5,519 nucleotides of DNA from an uncultured Spartobacteria bacterium (GTDB lineage: Bacteria; Verrucomicrobiota; Verrucomicrobiia; Chthoniobacterales; Terrimicrobiaceae), in assembly GCA_903915315.1 (NCBI GenBank), contig CAIWSO010000368.1, forward strand, positions 1 through 5,519. The letters run 5' to 3'. Made by a program: the position numbers and the translations under genes. The notes under the pieces are model-generated. The model was given only the letters and a program-made list of their open reading frames with translations, ran no database searches and had not been told where the DNA came from. Positions within the stretch are counted from its first letter, which is position 1; every line of letters starts with the position of its first letter. This document shows, in pieces, positions 1 to 5,519 of this stretch.

Positions 1-107
1 TTATGATATTTTTCATCAGCCTTTATAGTTTTTTGAATCAGAAGAGTAATCATCTGCAGGACCATAGGCAAAGCATACTTCTCGGCAAAGTTTATATAGT
101 CCTGCAT
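1..107 (-). CDS. Possible 5' end of an unidentified AT-rich gene running off the window
   Basis: The minus-strand frame is open for 74 codons from just after a TAA at 225-227 to the left edge. The first ATG in it is at 105-107 and gives MQDYINFAEKYALPMVLQM and about 16 further residues before the edge. The pattern of charged and hydrophobic residues looks protein-like. Residues upstream of the ATG in the same frame (for example QFILDSLPITRARAHDYKYS) also look plausible. The coding part may therefore be longer and lack a normal start, as in a truncated gene fragment. Base composition (about 37% GC over 1-180) is clearly lower than in the neighbouring genes. There is no Shine-Dalgarno sequence. 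I cannot assign a family. A 36-codon plus-strand frame (3-113) covers the same bases and is the weaker candidate. This may equally be non-coding. Confidence 0.25.
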   Translation of the reverse strand, partial: MQDYINFAEKYALPMVLQMITLLIQKTIKADEKYH

Positions 108-153
108 ATGTGAGTATTTATAGTCATGAGCCCTAGCCCGGGTTATTGGTAAA

Positions 154-197
154 GAATCAAGTATGAACTGATTCGCTGTCAGGAGTAGTTGAATCAG
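154..197. repeat. Inverted GAATCAG-type heptamers downstream of the lipoprotein gene
   Basis: GAATCAA (154-160), CTGATTC (168-174) and GAATCAG (191-197) form two mutually exclusive stems that share the middle arm. On the minus-strand transcript the 174-168/160-154 stem is followed by only a short TTT, and 197-191 can pair with 174-168 across 16 bases. TTGAATCAGA occurs exactly at 33-42 and 189-198. A weak transcription end for the khpA-lipoprotein unit is possible, but the stems are short and the loops long. Confidence 0.3.
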
Positions 198-216
198 ACT
201 TTGACTGTGCCCTTCT

Positions 217-396
217 TTATTCGCTTAAGCTGTCTGAAGGTAGTTTTTGAGTGGCTTTTTCTTTAGCTTGGGCTTCGGCGGCCTTCGCTTTTTCCGCGTG
301 GCCGGGAATAGTCTCTGAAGCGGGATGGCGTTCGCAGCTGGTCTGAAACGGGATGATGGCCAAGGTAGCGAGGAGGGCGAATATCTGGAGTTTCAT
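217..396 (-). CDS. Small putative lipoprotein overlapping khpA by four bases
   Basis: This is a 59-residue open frame, ATG at 394-396 to TAA at 217-219. The start lies in ATGA shared with the khpA stop. The protein begins MKLQIFALLATLAIIPF, a lysine followed by a hydrophobic core (residues 3-17). Then comes QTSC with C21 as the likely lipidated cysteine. The lipobox is loose, with Q rather than L/V/I at -3, but '-SC' is acceptable to signal peptidase II in some phyla. Mature residues 22-33 are polar. Residues 34-51 are rich in Ala, Lys and Glu and look helical, and the end is PSDSLSE. Residue 22 is Glu, not Asp, so outer-membrane sorting would be expected under the Lol rule if it applies. No function can be assigned. 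Evidence for a real gene is the coherent signal-peptide architecture and the tight overlap. There is no Shine-Dalgarno sequence, which fits coupling to khpA. Confidence 0.7.
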   Translation of the reverse strand: MKLQIFALLATLAIIPFQTSCERHPASETIPGHAEKAKAAEAQAKEKATQKLPSDSLSE

Positions 397-626
397 TGTT
401 CGATGAGGTCGAGAGTGGCAAGGATGTTGCGTTTGCTGGCGGAGGCGTTGAGCAGAGTGCGGAGCGCACGGATCGTGCTTCCGCCCTTACCGATGACCTT
501 CGGGGCATCGGAGCTACGGATGGCCACATGGAAGGAAATGCGATCCGGCATTTCCGTCTTATGGATCACGACTTCATCGGGAAACTCCACGATGGAGGTG
601 ATAACGTAGCGTAGGAATTCCTCCAT
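393..626 (-). CDS. khpA: KH-domain RNA-binding protein, KhpA family
   Basis: This is a 77-residue protein consisting of a single type II KH domain. KhpA proteins are small cytoplasmic RNA chaperones that often act with KhpB (Jag/EloR), which is not in this window. The RNA-binding GxxG loop is clear as VIGKGGSTIRALRTLL, with G46-K47-G48-G49. The start MEEFLRYVITSIVEFPDEVVI (1-21) matches the family's opening helix and first strand. Length is typical (about 75-85). ATG at 624-626 follows the rpsP stop by 14 bases, with a short purine stretch AAAAGG very close to it. The stop TGA overlaps the next start in ATGA (396-393), so the downstream gene is probably translationally coupled. The position after rpsP is the classic one for this gene. 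Some databases call it a UPF0109 protein. Confidence 0.93.
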   Translation of the reverse strand: MEEFLRYVITSIVEFPDEVVIHKTEMPDRISFHVAIRSSDAPKVIGKGGSTIRALRTLLNASASKRNILATLDLIEQ

Positions 627-640
627 GGCCTTTTGGCTGC

Positions 641-892
641 CTAGGCTGCCAATTTTTTGCGGGATTTATTGATAATGCTGCCAACGGTCTGGCTTGGGCG
701 GGCGCCGCAGGAGATCCAATATTCGGCGCGATCAAGCTTGATATTGAAATTCTCACCTTCGACTTTCGGGTCGTATTTGCCGATGATTTCGATGAATTTG
801 CCGTCACGTGGGCTGCGCTGGTCGGCGACAACGATGGTGTAATACGGGTGATTTTTTGCGCCTTCGCGGCGGAGTCGGATTGCTACTGCCAT
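641..892 (-). CDS. rpsP: 30S ribosomal protein S16
   Basis: S16 is a small-subunit protein that binds 16S rRNA and is needed for 30S assembly. The 83 residues match the family's usual 80-90. The N-terminal block MAVAIRLRREGAKNHPYYTI (1-20), then VVADQRSPRDGKFIEIIGKYDP (21-42), is the standard S16 opening. RAEYWISCGARPSQTV (55-70) matches the second conserved block. The end is short and basic (KSRKKLAA). ATG at 890-892 is preceded by AAGAAG about nine bases upstream, the most Shine-Dalgarno-like site in the window. A 123-base spacer separates it from ffh, enough for its own promoter, though I found no clear -35/-10 pair. It ends with TAG 14 bases before the KH-domain gene, an arrangement conserved in many bacteria. 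Nothing is missing or broken. Confidence 0.98.
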   Translation of the reverse strand: MAVAIRLRREGAKNHPYYTIVVADQRSPRDGKFIEIIGKYDPKVEGENFNIKLDRAEYWISCGARPSQTVGSIINKSRKKLAA

Positions 893-903
893 AGTAATAT
901 CTT

Positions 904-922
904 CTTAAGTTTAGGGCTTAAG
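904..922. repeat. Paired CTTAAG palindromes upstream of rpsP
   Basis: The palindrome CTTAAG occurs twice, at 904-909 and 917-922, with seven bases between. The two copies can form a 6-base hairpin in the leader of rpsP. They lie 12-30 bases before its ATG, and the nearer copy overlaps the only Shine-Dalgarno-like bases (AAGAAG). The repeat itself is plainly seen; a regulatory role is inference. Confidence 0.35.
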
Positions 923-988
923 GTGTCTGTTGAATTGGATTGGTTAGTTAATTTGTAGGTAGGCGGGAGAGGGAATCGGATCGGTTGA

Positions 989-1013
989 GGAATCGGTTTT
1001 TGGAGCCGTTTCC
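989..1013 (-). other. Imperfect hairpin just after the ffh stop
   Basis: On the transcribed strand GGAAACGG (1013-1006) can pair with CCGATTCC (996-989) around a 9-base loop, with one A-A mismatch in an 8-base stem. It begins two bases after the ffh TAA. A second copy of the right arm (979-972) gives an alternative pairing. No T-run follows the stem, so I do not call it an intrinsic terminator. It could be an RNA 3'-end or processing element, or chance. Confidence 0.3.
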
Positions 1014-1015
1014 GC

Positions 1016-2338
1016 TTAGAATTTGAATCCAGCGCCTGCTTTGGCCATGAGTTTTTTCATGGCTCCCATATTTTTCATCATCTTTCGCATCTGGTTGAAG
1101 CGCAAGATCAAGTTGTTGACTTCGGTGACGCTTACGCCACTGCCTCGGGAGATCCGCTGGCGTCGGCGTGCATTCAGAATATCTGGTTTTGCACGTTCGC
1201 GCGGAGTCATGGAGAGAATAATCGCCTCCACCCGTTTCAGTTGCTTTTCATCAATCGAAGAATCTTTGATCTTATCCATTCCTGGGATCATGCCAAGAAT
1301 ATTTTCGAGGGGTCCCATCCGTCGGATCATTTTAAATTGCTGAAGAAAATCGGTGAGGTCGAATGTAGCGGTGCGGAGTTTTTCCTCCATGCGGCGGGCT
1401 TCGTCTTCCGAGATGGCTTCTGAGGCGCGTTCGACGAGGCTGACCACGTCGCCCATTCCGAGGATGCGGCCGGCGAGGCGGTCAGGATGGAAGGTCTCAA
1501 ACTGGTCGATCTTTTCTCCAACGCCGGCGAATTTGATTGGGCGTCCGGTGACCGAGCGCAGGGAGAGGGCAGCACCGCCACGGGCATCGCCATCGAGTTT
1601 CGTCAGGATGAGTCCGGTAAGACCAAGGGCGGCGTGGAAGTGCTCCGCCACGCTTACGGCTTGTTGGCCAGTAGCGGCATCGCAGACGAGGAGAACTTCC
1701 TGCGGTTGGAGAAAGTCGCGTAGCTGCTTGAGTTCCTCGATGAGCGGACCGTCGATTTCCTGGCGTCCGGCCGTGTCGAAAATCTGAACGTTGCCGCCAG
1801 TCGAGTCGCACCATTCCAAGGCTCGCTTCGTGGAGCGAAGGATGTCGCTCTCCCCTTCCACGGGGCGAAAAACGGGAACGTCGATCTGGTTGCCGAGAAC
1901 GGCGAGTTGGTCGATGGCGGCGGGTCGGTGGAGATCGCTCGCGATAAGGAGCGGCGAGCGACCTTGGGATTTCAAAAGCCTCGCTAGCTTGGCTGAGGAG
2001 GTTGTTTTTCCGGCTCCGTTCAGACCCACAATGAGGATGCGGGAGTTCTTCGAGAGATCAAGCGGGGCGGTATCTCCGCCGAGCAAGGCGCAGAGTTCCT
2101 CGTGGAAAATTTTGACGATTTGTTGGCCCGGCGTGACGCTTCGGAGCACCTGCTCACCTAGGGCCTTCTCTTTGACCTTGGCGATAAAATCTTTCGCCAC
2201 CTGAAAATGGACGTCGGCATCCAAGAGCGCCATGCGGACCTCTCGGAGCGCATCGGTGACATTGGCTTCCGAGATTTTTCCCTGTCCACGAAGGTTTTTG
2301 AAAGCGTCCTGAAGTTTATCTGAGAGTCTGGCAAACAT
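1016..2338 (-). CDS. ffh: Signal recognition particle protein Ffh (SRP54 GTPase)
   Basis: Ffh binds signal sequences of nascent inner-membrane proteins together with the SRP RNA, and delivers the ribosome to the receptor FtsY by mutual GTPase activation. The N domain spans about residues 1-88. The G domain has the P-loop GLNGAGKT (105-112), DLHRPAA (135-141), DTAGR (188-192), TKLDGDARGG (246-255) and the closing GVGEKIDQFETF (272-283). The M domain follows from about 305. It contains GMIPGM (349-354), the RNA-binding signature RRRQRISRGSG (391-401) and a methionine-rich end (417-429). The length of 440 is normal. Two residues are unusual: asparagine 107 in the P-loop, where Ffh usually has glutamine and FtsY has asparagine, and glutamine 193 after DTAGR, where leucine is usual. 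ATG at 2336-2338 has no clear Shine-Dalgarno sequence. The M domain and the RPAA motif exclude FtsY. The SRP RNA gene is not in the window. Confidence 0.98.
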   Translation of the reverse strand: MFARLSDKLQDAFKNLRGQGKISEANVTDALREVRMALLDADVHFQVAKDFIAKVKEKALGEQVLRSVTPGQQIVKIFHEELCALLGGDTAPLDLSKNSRILIVGLNGAGKTTSSAKLARLLKSQGRSPLLIASDLHRPAAIDQLAVLGNQIDVPVFRPVEGESDILRSTKRALEWCDSTGGNVQIFDTAGRQEIDGPLIEELKQLRDFLQPQEVLLVCDAATGQQAVSVAEHFHAALGLTGLILTKLDGDARGGAALSLRSVTGRPIKFAGVGEKIDQFETFHPDRLAGRILGMGDVVSLVERASEAISEDEARRMEEKLRTATFDLTDFLQQFKMIRRMGPLENILGMIPGMDKIKDSSIDEKQLKRVEAIILSMTPRERAKPDILNARRRQRISRGSGVSVTEVNNLILRFNQMRKMMKNMGAMKKLMAKAGAGFKF

Positions 2339-2418
2339 GGCGTGGATAATCTAGGTGGCCCGTCCTGCTTGGAAAGGGGTTTTTGTGGTTTGGGATCGTG
2401 CTAGGGCGAGCGGGTTCC

Positions 2419-3084
2419 TCAATGCCCGTGACGCTCGCGCCATTTGAGACGATACTCGCGCATATAGTCCACGATACGGTCACGAATCCTGAAAACGAGT
2501 CGGCGAGCGTGGTTGGCCCGTCTGCGGTCGAGTTGGCCTGCATCGGCAAGCTTTTGGGCGGAGTCGAGGGATTCGTTTGCGGATTTGAGTGCGCGCTTGA
2601 GGTAGGCAATCGTCATGCCGATTTCGGAATTTTCGGTGCCACAAAGTGCGGCGGCCAGCTTCGCGCCGCATACGGCGGATCGTGTGGCGAAGCGGACGGC
2701 TTCCGGGTTCTCGCGAAGATCTGCGCGTTTATTGAAAAGGTTGTTCACCCAGCGGTGGAGTCGGAGGGTGTCTTCGTAAACGGGAGACTGGGTGAATTCC
2801 TCAAACTCACTTTCGTAATCCTCTTCTTCCTCCTCCGATTCTCCAGCGAGGAGTTCCGTAGCCTCAGTTAAAAAATCCTCGACCTCCTCTTGTTCATCAT
2901 AGGCTGTGGCAAAAACATCCCAGCCCATCTCCTCGGCGATGATGGCGTCGCGATCTGGGTCATCGAGGTATTTTTCGAGCAACTGAAAATACTTTTCCGT
3001 ATTGCGGTCCTGCTGCTGGAGGAAGCGCTCCCAGACGTATTCGTCCCAAATTTCTTCGGGCGGAAAATCGTTTTTATCAGCCAT
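2419..3084 (-). CDS. Acidic protein of unknown function between rlmN and ffh
   Basis: I do not recognise this 221-residue protein. It has no signal peptide and no membrane segment, so it is probably cytoplasmic. Three parts are visible. The N-terminal part (1-60) is charged and aromatic-rich, with FPPEEIWDEYVWERFLQQ (7-24) and EEMGWD (51-56). A strongly acidic, low-complexity part (63-98) includes five glutamates in a row (84-88). The C-terminal part (102-221) is helical-looking, with cysteines C139 and C148, and ends in a basic amphipathic stretch rich in arginine (187-219). This split of charge suggests binding to a basic partner or to nucleic acid, which is inference only. ATG at 3082-3084 lies 11 bases after the rlmN stop, in an AT-rich leader without a Shine-Dalgarno sequence. 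The stop is 80 bases before ffh. The tight spacing and open 221 codons support a real gene. Its role may relate to translation, judging only from neighbours. Confidence 0.85.
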   Translation of the reverse strand: MADKNDFPPEEIWDEYVWERFLQQQDRNTEKYFQLLEKYLDDPDRDAIIAEEMGWDVFATAYDEQEEVEDFLTEATELLAGESEEEEEDYESEFEEFTQSPVYEDTLRLHRWVNNLFNKRADLRENPEAVRFATRSAVCGAKLAAALCGTENSEIGMTIAYLKRALKSANESLDSAQKLADAGQLDRRRANHARRLVFRIRDRIVDYMREYRLKWRERHGH

Positions 3085-3095
3085 TATTAAAATCG

Positions 3096-4166
3096 CTAAT
3101 TCAAGATGGGTTTTTCTGCAACGGATTTTTCGACTTGGAGTCGAAGTTGGCCGCAGGCGGCAGCGATATCATGACCCTTTTCACGGCGGAGTGTGGCTTC
3201 CGCTCCAGCCTGTCGAAGAACGGCGAGGAAGGCGTCCTGGCTATCCTCTTCCGGTCGGATCCAAGGCAGGCCATCGACGACATTGTAGGGGATCAAGTTG
3301 ACTTTGGCTCCCACGCGGCGGGCTTGCTTGGCCAACAGTCGGGCTTGCTCCATAGAGTCATTGACGTCGCGGATGAGGATATACTCAAAGGTGATGCGTT
3401 GTTTTTTGATGCGGACGTAATCTTCGCAGGCCGCCACCAAATCCTCGACGGGATATTTTTTGTTCACCGGCATGATCGTGCTGCGGACTTCATCCGTGGC
3501 GCCGTGGAAGGAAATGGCGAGGCGTACTTGGAGGGGTTGCGCTGCGAGCTTGCGGATTTGGGGAACGAGACCAGAGGTCGAGACCGTCATGTGCCGAGCC
3601 CCGAGGCCAACGCCCCATGGAGCATTGAGGATACCGATGGCGCGAAGTAGATTGTCATAGTTGGCCATCGGTTCACCCATGCCCATGAAGACGATGTTGT
3701 TAATCTTTTCACCTGAAATGGCCTCGACTTGCAGAAATTGATCGACGATCTCTCCGGCATGGAGATTGCGCTTCCATCCATCCAAGCCGCTGGCGCAGAA
3801 TTTGCATCCATAGGCGCAACCGACTTGGCTGGAAATGCAGATCGTCCGTCGATCCGAGGCATCGCCATATAGGGCTGGGGATGCTGGAATGAGCACGCTC
3901 TCGATCATTTGCCCGTCGGGAAGACGGAATAGAAACTTGCGAGTCGTGTCCTTCGAGCCGGTCTCGCGAATTTTTTCCAAGCGAGCGGCTGGGAATTCCT
4001 GCTTGAGGGCCTCCCGGAGGGGAGCTGGGAGATTCGACATGTCGTCCCAGTCGCGTACTCGGCGTTTATAGATCCAGTCGAGTACCTGTCCGGCGCGGTA
4101 GGCGGGTTGGCCTATCGCGGTCATGCGGGCTTCCCAATCCTCTTTTGTCAATGCTAGAGCGTCCAC
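3096..4166 (-). CDS. rlmN: Dual-specificity RNA methyltransferase RlmN (23S rRNA adenine-2503 C2-methyltransferase)
   Basis: This 356-residue radical-SAM enzyme has the usual length for the family. It methylates C2 of A2503 in 23S rRNA near the peptidyl-transferase centre and, in some bacteria, A37 of certain tRNAs. The [4Fe-4S] motif CxxxCxxC is at C117, C121 and C124. The two cysteines of the methyl-transfer mechanism are present: C110 (E. coli C118) and C338 (E. coli C355, in GHDIAAACGQLR). GMGEP (162-166), the SFHG segment (219-222) and MPVNKKYP (232-239) are further family blocks. The start is the GTG at 4164-4166, 55 bases after the preceding stop. No ATG exists in this frame nearby, and TTG at 4149-4151 (residue 6) is a possible alternative. 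No Shine-Dalgarno sequence is evident before either. The gene ends with TAG, 11 bases before the next start, which suggests co-transcription. Identification is secure; only the exact start is open. Confidence 0.97.
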   Translation of the reverse strand: MDALALTKEDWEARMTAIGQPAYRAGQVLDWIYKRRVRDWDDMSNLPAPLREALKQEFPAARLEKIRETGSKDTTRKFLFRLPDGQMIESVLIPASPALYGDASDRRTICISSQVGCAYGCKFCASGLDGWKRNLHAGEIVDQFLQVEAISGEKINNIVFMGMGEPMANYDNLLRAIGILNAPWGVGLGARHMTVSTSGLVPQIRKLAAQPLQVRLAISFHGATDEVRSTIMPVNKKYPVEDLVAACEDYVRIKKQRITFEYILIRDVNDSMEQARLLAKQARRVGAKVNLIPYNVVDGLPWIRPEEDSQDAFLAVLRQAGAEATLRREKGHDIAAACGQLRLQVEKSVAEKPILN

Positions 4167-4221
4167 CGTACCATCAAAGCACAGGCTGAAGCGAAGGCAA
4201 GAGTCGCCGTGTGCGGGTCGC

Positions 4222-5519
4222 TCAATTCCGGCGCGACCATCTGTTGCGATCCGAGAAAAGGATACATTCGCCGTCGATGGGAAGCGGGGTAAATATGGGA
4301 AGCGAAAAATTGGCGACTTCGGGCGGTCGCATGATCAAGGAAATCCAATCGCTGTAAGCTCCCTTGTAAACTTCCGAGAACAGAGCTCGGTTGCCTGTGA
4401 GGGGCGTCAGATAAAGGCCGTTGAGGGATTTGCCGAGCAACCGGTAATCGCTGATGCGGTTGAATTGCTTGATTGTCTTCGGGAGGAGGAGGGCTTGGCG
4501 TTGGGCATACCAAGAGACAGCCCAGGGCATATCCGTGCAGATGGCTTCATTTTCCTCAAACCAAACACCCAATACTGCGATGAATGGGGGAACATAGGGC
4601 GGCCACTGGATCGCACGTTCTGGTGCCGACATCAATTTGCCAAGGAGTGGAAGGGCGCAAAGGAGAAGAAGGAAGGTGATGAAAGCGGATTTGATTTTGG
4701 GACTATGCACTTCTAGTCGCGACCAGAGAACCATCAGAAACGCGAATCCGTAAAAGAGAAATAAAGGCACAAAGAGAACGTGCAATTGATTGGGAGAAAC
4801 ACTTTCGCTGACGCCGCTCAGGCCCATTCCAAGGATGGCGCCGCCCCACATGAGGAGAACTCCAGGTCGAAAAGAGGCGGCATTGGAGAGCTTGAACCGG
4901 TGCAGGAGTGCGGTGAAAAACATCAAGGCAATCACATTGATGCCGAGGAAGGAAAAAATATGTCCGGCTTGGTGGGTGAGGGCTTCGCTGAAGCGTTTCA
5001 AGGTGGCGACGGCGGAGAATATCGGCGGACTGGTCAGCGAGCGCATGTAATCGGTTTCAGCTGTACCCGGTTGGGTGATCAACTCGTATCCGGCTAGGCC
5101 AATCGGATTACCGCAAATATCATGGTTGCGGATTAGCCACGGTCCGACAAGGAGGAGGAATCCGACGAGAGCAATAAGCGTAGATAGGCCCTTGCGAGGA
5201 AATTGAAGGGTCGCAAAAATCACCCATCCTAGAAAAATCCAGAGTCCCGCCCAGTGGGCAAGTGTGAGAAGCCCAAAAACGAGGGAGGAGGCGAAAATGT
5301 ATCCCAGTGAGGATCTGCCCAAGTCACGGTTTTCCATGGCCCGCAACGTGAGCCAAGTTGTGCAGGCGAACAGAAAAAGCATCAGCATCTGCGGGAGTCC
5401 GGAAAGCGAGAACTGCCACATCATGTCGGTCAACAGAAGTCCGGCACAGCCGATGAGGGCGGTTTTTTTATCAAATAAAATCGCGCCTGCAAAATACCAG
5501 ATGACCACGGAAAAAAGAA
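4222..5519 (-). CDS. Membrane glycosyltransferase-like protein (ArnT/PMT-like, GT-C), N-terminus outside the window
   Basis: The frame is open to the right edge (at least 431 codons) and ends with TGA at 4222-4224, so the true start lies outside. Residue numbers below count from the GTG at 5508, which is probably internal. About eight to ten hydrophobic segments are visible, for example near residues 15-27, 40-55, 70-100, 108-125, 185-203, 216-232, 243-262 and 274-290. They are followed by a soluble C-terminal domain from about residue 315. The segment GPWLIRNHDICGNP (122-135) matches the PW-x-x-RN...GNP pattern seen in polyprenyl-phosphate-sugar-dependent glycosyltransferases of the ArnT/PMT_2 type. 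The C-terminal part, with ICTDMPWAVSWYAQR (323-337), resembles their periplasmic end domain. Such enzymes move a sugar from a lipid carrier onto a lipid, glycan or protein at the outer face of the inner membrane. The catalytic acidic residues of the first periplasmic loop would lie upstream and cannot be checked. Substrate is unknown. An O-antigen ligase or another polytopic protein is less likely. Confidence 0.8.
   Translation of the reverse strand, partial: LFSVVIWYFAGAILFDKKTALIGCAGLLLTDMMWQFSLSGLPQMLMLFLFACTTWLTLRAMENRDLGRSSLGYIFASSLVFGLLTLAHWAGLWIFLGWVIFATLQFPRKGLSTLIALVGFLLLVGPWLIRNHDICGNPIGLAGYELITQPGTAETDYMRSLTSPPIFSAVATLKRFSEALTHQAGHIFSFLGINVIALMFFTALLHRFKLSNAASFRPGVLLMWGGAILGMGLSGVSESVSPNQLHVLFVPLFLFYGFAFLMVLWSRLEVHSPKIKSAFITFLLLLCALPLLGKLMSAPERAIQWPPYVPPFIAVLGVWFEENEAICTDMPWAVSWYAQRQALLLPKTIKQFNRISDYRLLGKSLNGLYLTPLTGNRALFSEVYKGAYSDWISLIMRPPEVANFSLPIFTPLPIDGECILFSDRNRWSRRN

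Noticed and set aside
263..529. Minus-strand open frame of 88 codons across the khpA/lipoprotein junction
   Set aside because: It is out of frame with both khpA, which has an unmistakable GxxG KH motif, and the lipoprotein frame. It is Ser/Arg/Pro-rich, as expected of a shadow frame.
989..1013. Intrinsic terminator for ffh
   Set aside because: The stem has a mismatch and no T-run follows it on the transcribed strand; T-rich sequence lies only on the other strand, within the loop.
893..1015. SRP RNA gene (ffs) next to ffh
   Set aside because: I could not find the conserved hairpin with a GNAR tetraloop and its asymmetric internal loop in this spacer.
2339..2418. Promoter or RNA element in the 80-base gap before ffh
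   Set aside because: No convincing -35/-10 pair, hairpin or Shine-Dalgarno sequence is visible there; read-through from upstream genes explains expression.
2383..2871. Plus-strand open frame of 162 codons
   Set aside because: It is antisense to the acidic protein gene, whose GAA/GAG-rich codons naturally leave the opposite frame open. The minus-strand frame is longer and fits the tight gene spacing.
3135..3650. Plus-strand open frame of 171 codons
   Set aside because: It lies wholly antisense to rlmN, whose catalytic motifs are certain.
4154..4513. Minus-strand ATG frame overlapping the rlmN start (ATG at 4172-4174)
   Set aside because: This ATG lies just upstream of the rlmN GTG but in another frame, and meets TAG after a few codons. 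It cannot be the rlmN start, and the frame is a shadow of the glycosyltransferase gene.
4123..4716. Plus-strand open frame of 197 codons
   Set aside because: It lies antisense to the glycosyltransferase-like gene and the start of rlmN, which have clear family motifs or membrane architecture. Its translation shows no domain or membrane pattern.

Overview
The window carries a run of seven genes, all read on the minus strand. In transcription order, from the right edge leftwards, they are: the end of a membrane glycosyltransferase-like gene, rlmN, an acidic protein I do not recognise, ffh (SRP54), rpsP (ribosomal protein S16), a KH-domain RNA-binding protein of the KhpA type, and a 59-residue putative lipoprotein. 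No convincing gene lies on the plus strand. I see no RNA gene, CRISPR array or complete insertion sequence.

Organism: this is a bacterium of moderately high GC, with one local drop to about 37% in the first 180 bases. Most starts lack a clear Shine-Dalgarno sequence. The small lipoprotein has a loose '-TSC' lipobox. My tentative guess is the Verrucomicrobiota (Opitutae-like) or a related group. This rests on general impression, not on a marker comparison.

Right part (4222-5519): at least 431 codons of a polytopic membrane protein with a soluble C-terminal domain, resembling the ArnT/PMT-like GT-C glycosyltransferases. Its N-terminus lies beyond the window. Middle (2419-4166): rlmN, which modifies 23S rRNA A2503 (and, in some bacteria, tRNA A37), begins 55 bases after the glycosyltransferase stop. 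It is followed after 11 bases by the acidic unknown protein. Left-centre (393-2338): ffh, then a 123-base spacer, then rpsP and khpA only 14 bases apart. This is the conserved ffh-rpsP-khpA order, linking protein targeting, the small ribosomal subunit and RNA chaperoning. In many bacteria rimM, trmD and rplS follow. Here khpA instead overlaps the lipoprotein gene by four bases (ATGA).

Left edge (1-216): AT-rich sequence with a long open minus-strand frame running off the window and several copies of a GAATCAG-type heptamer. Its nature is unresolved, and it may be the start of another gene or a fragment of one. The most distinctive points are the coupled small lipoprotein, the acidic unknown protein between rlmN and ffh, an FtsY-like asparagine in the Ffh P-loop, and the composition break after the lipoprotein gene.
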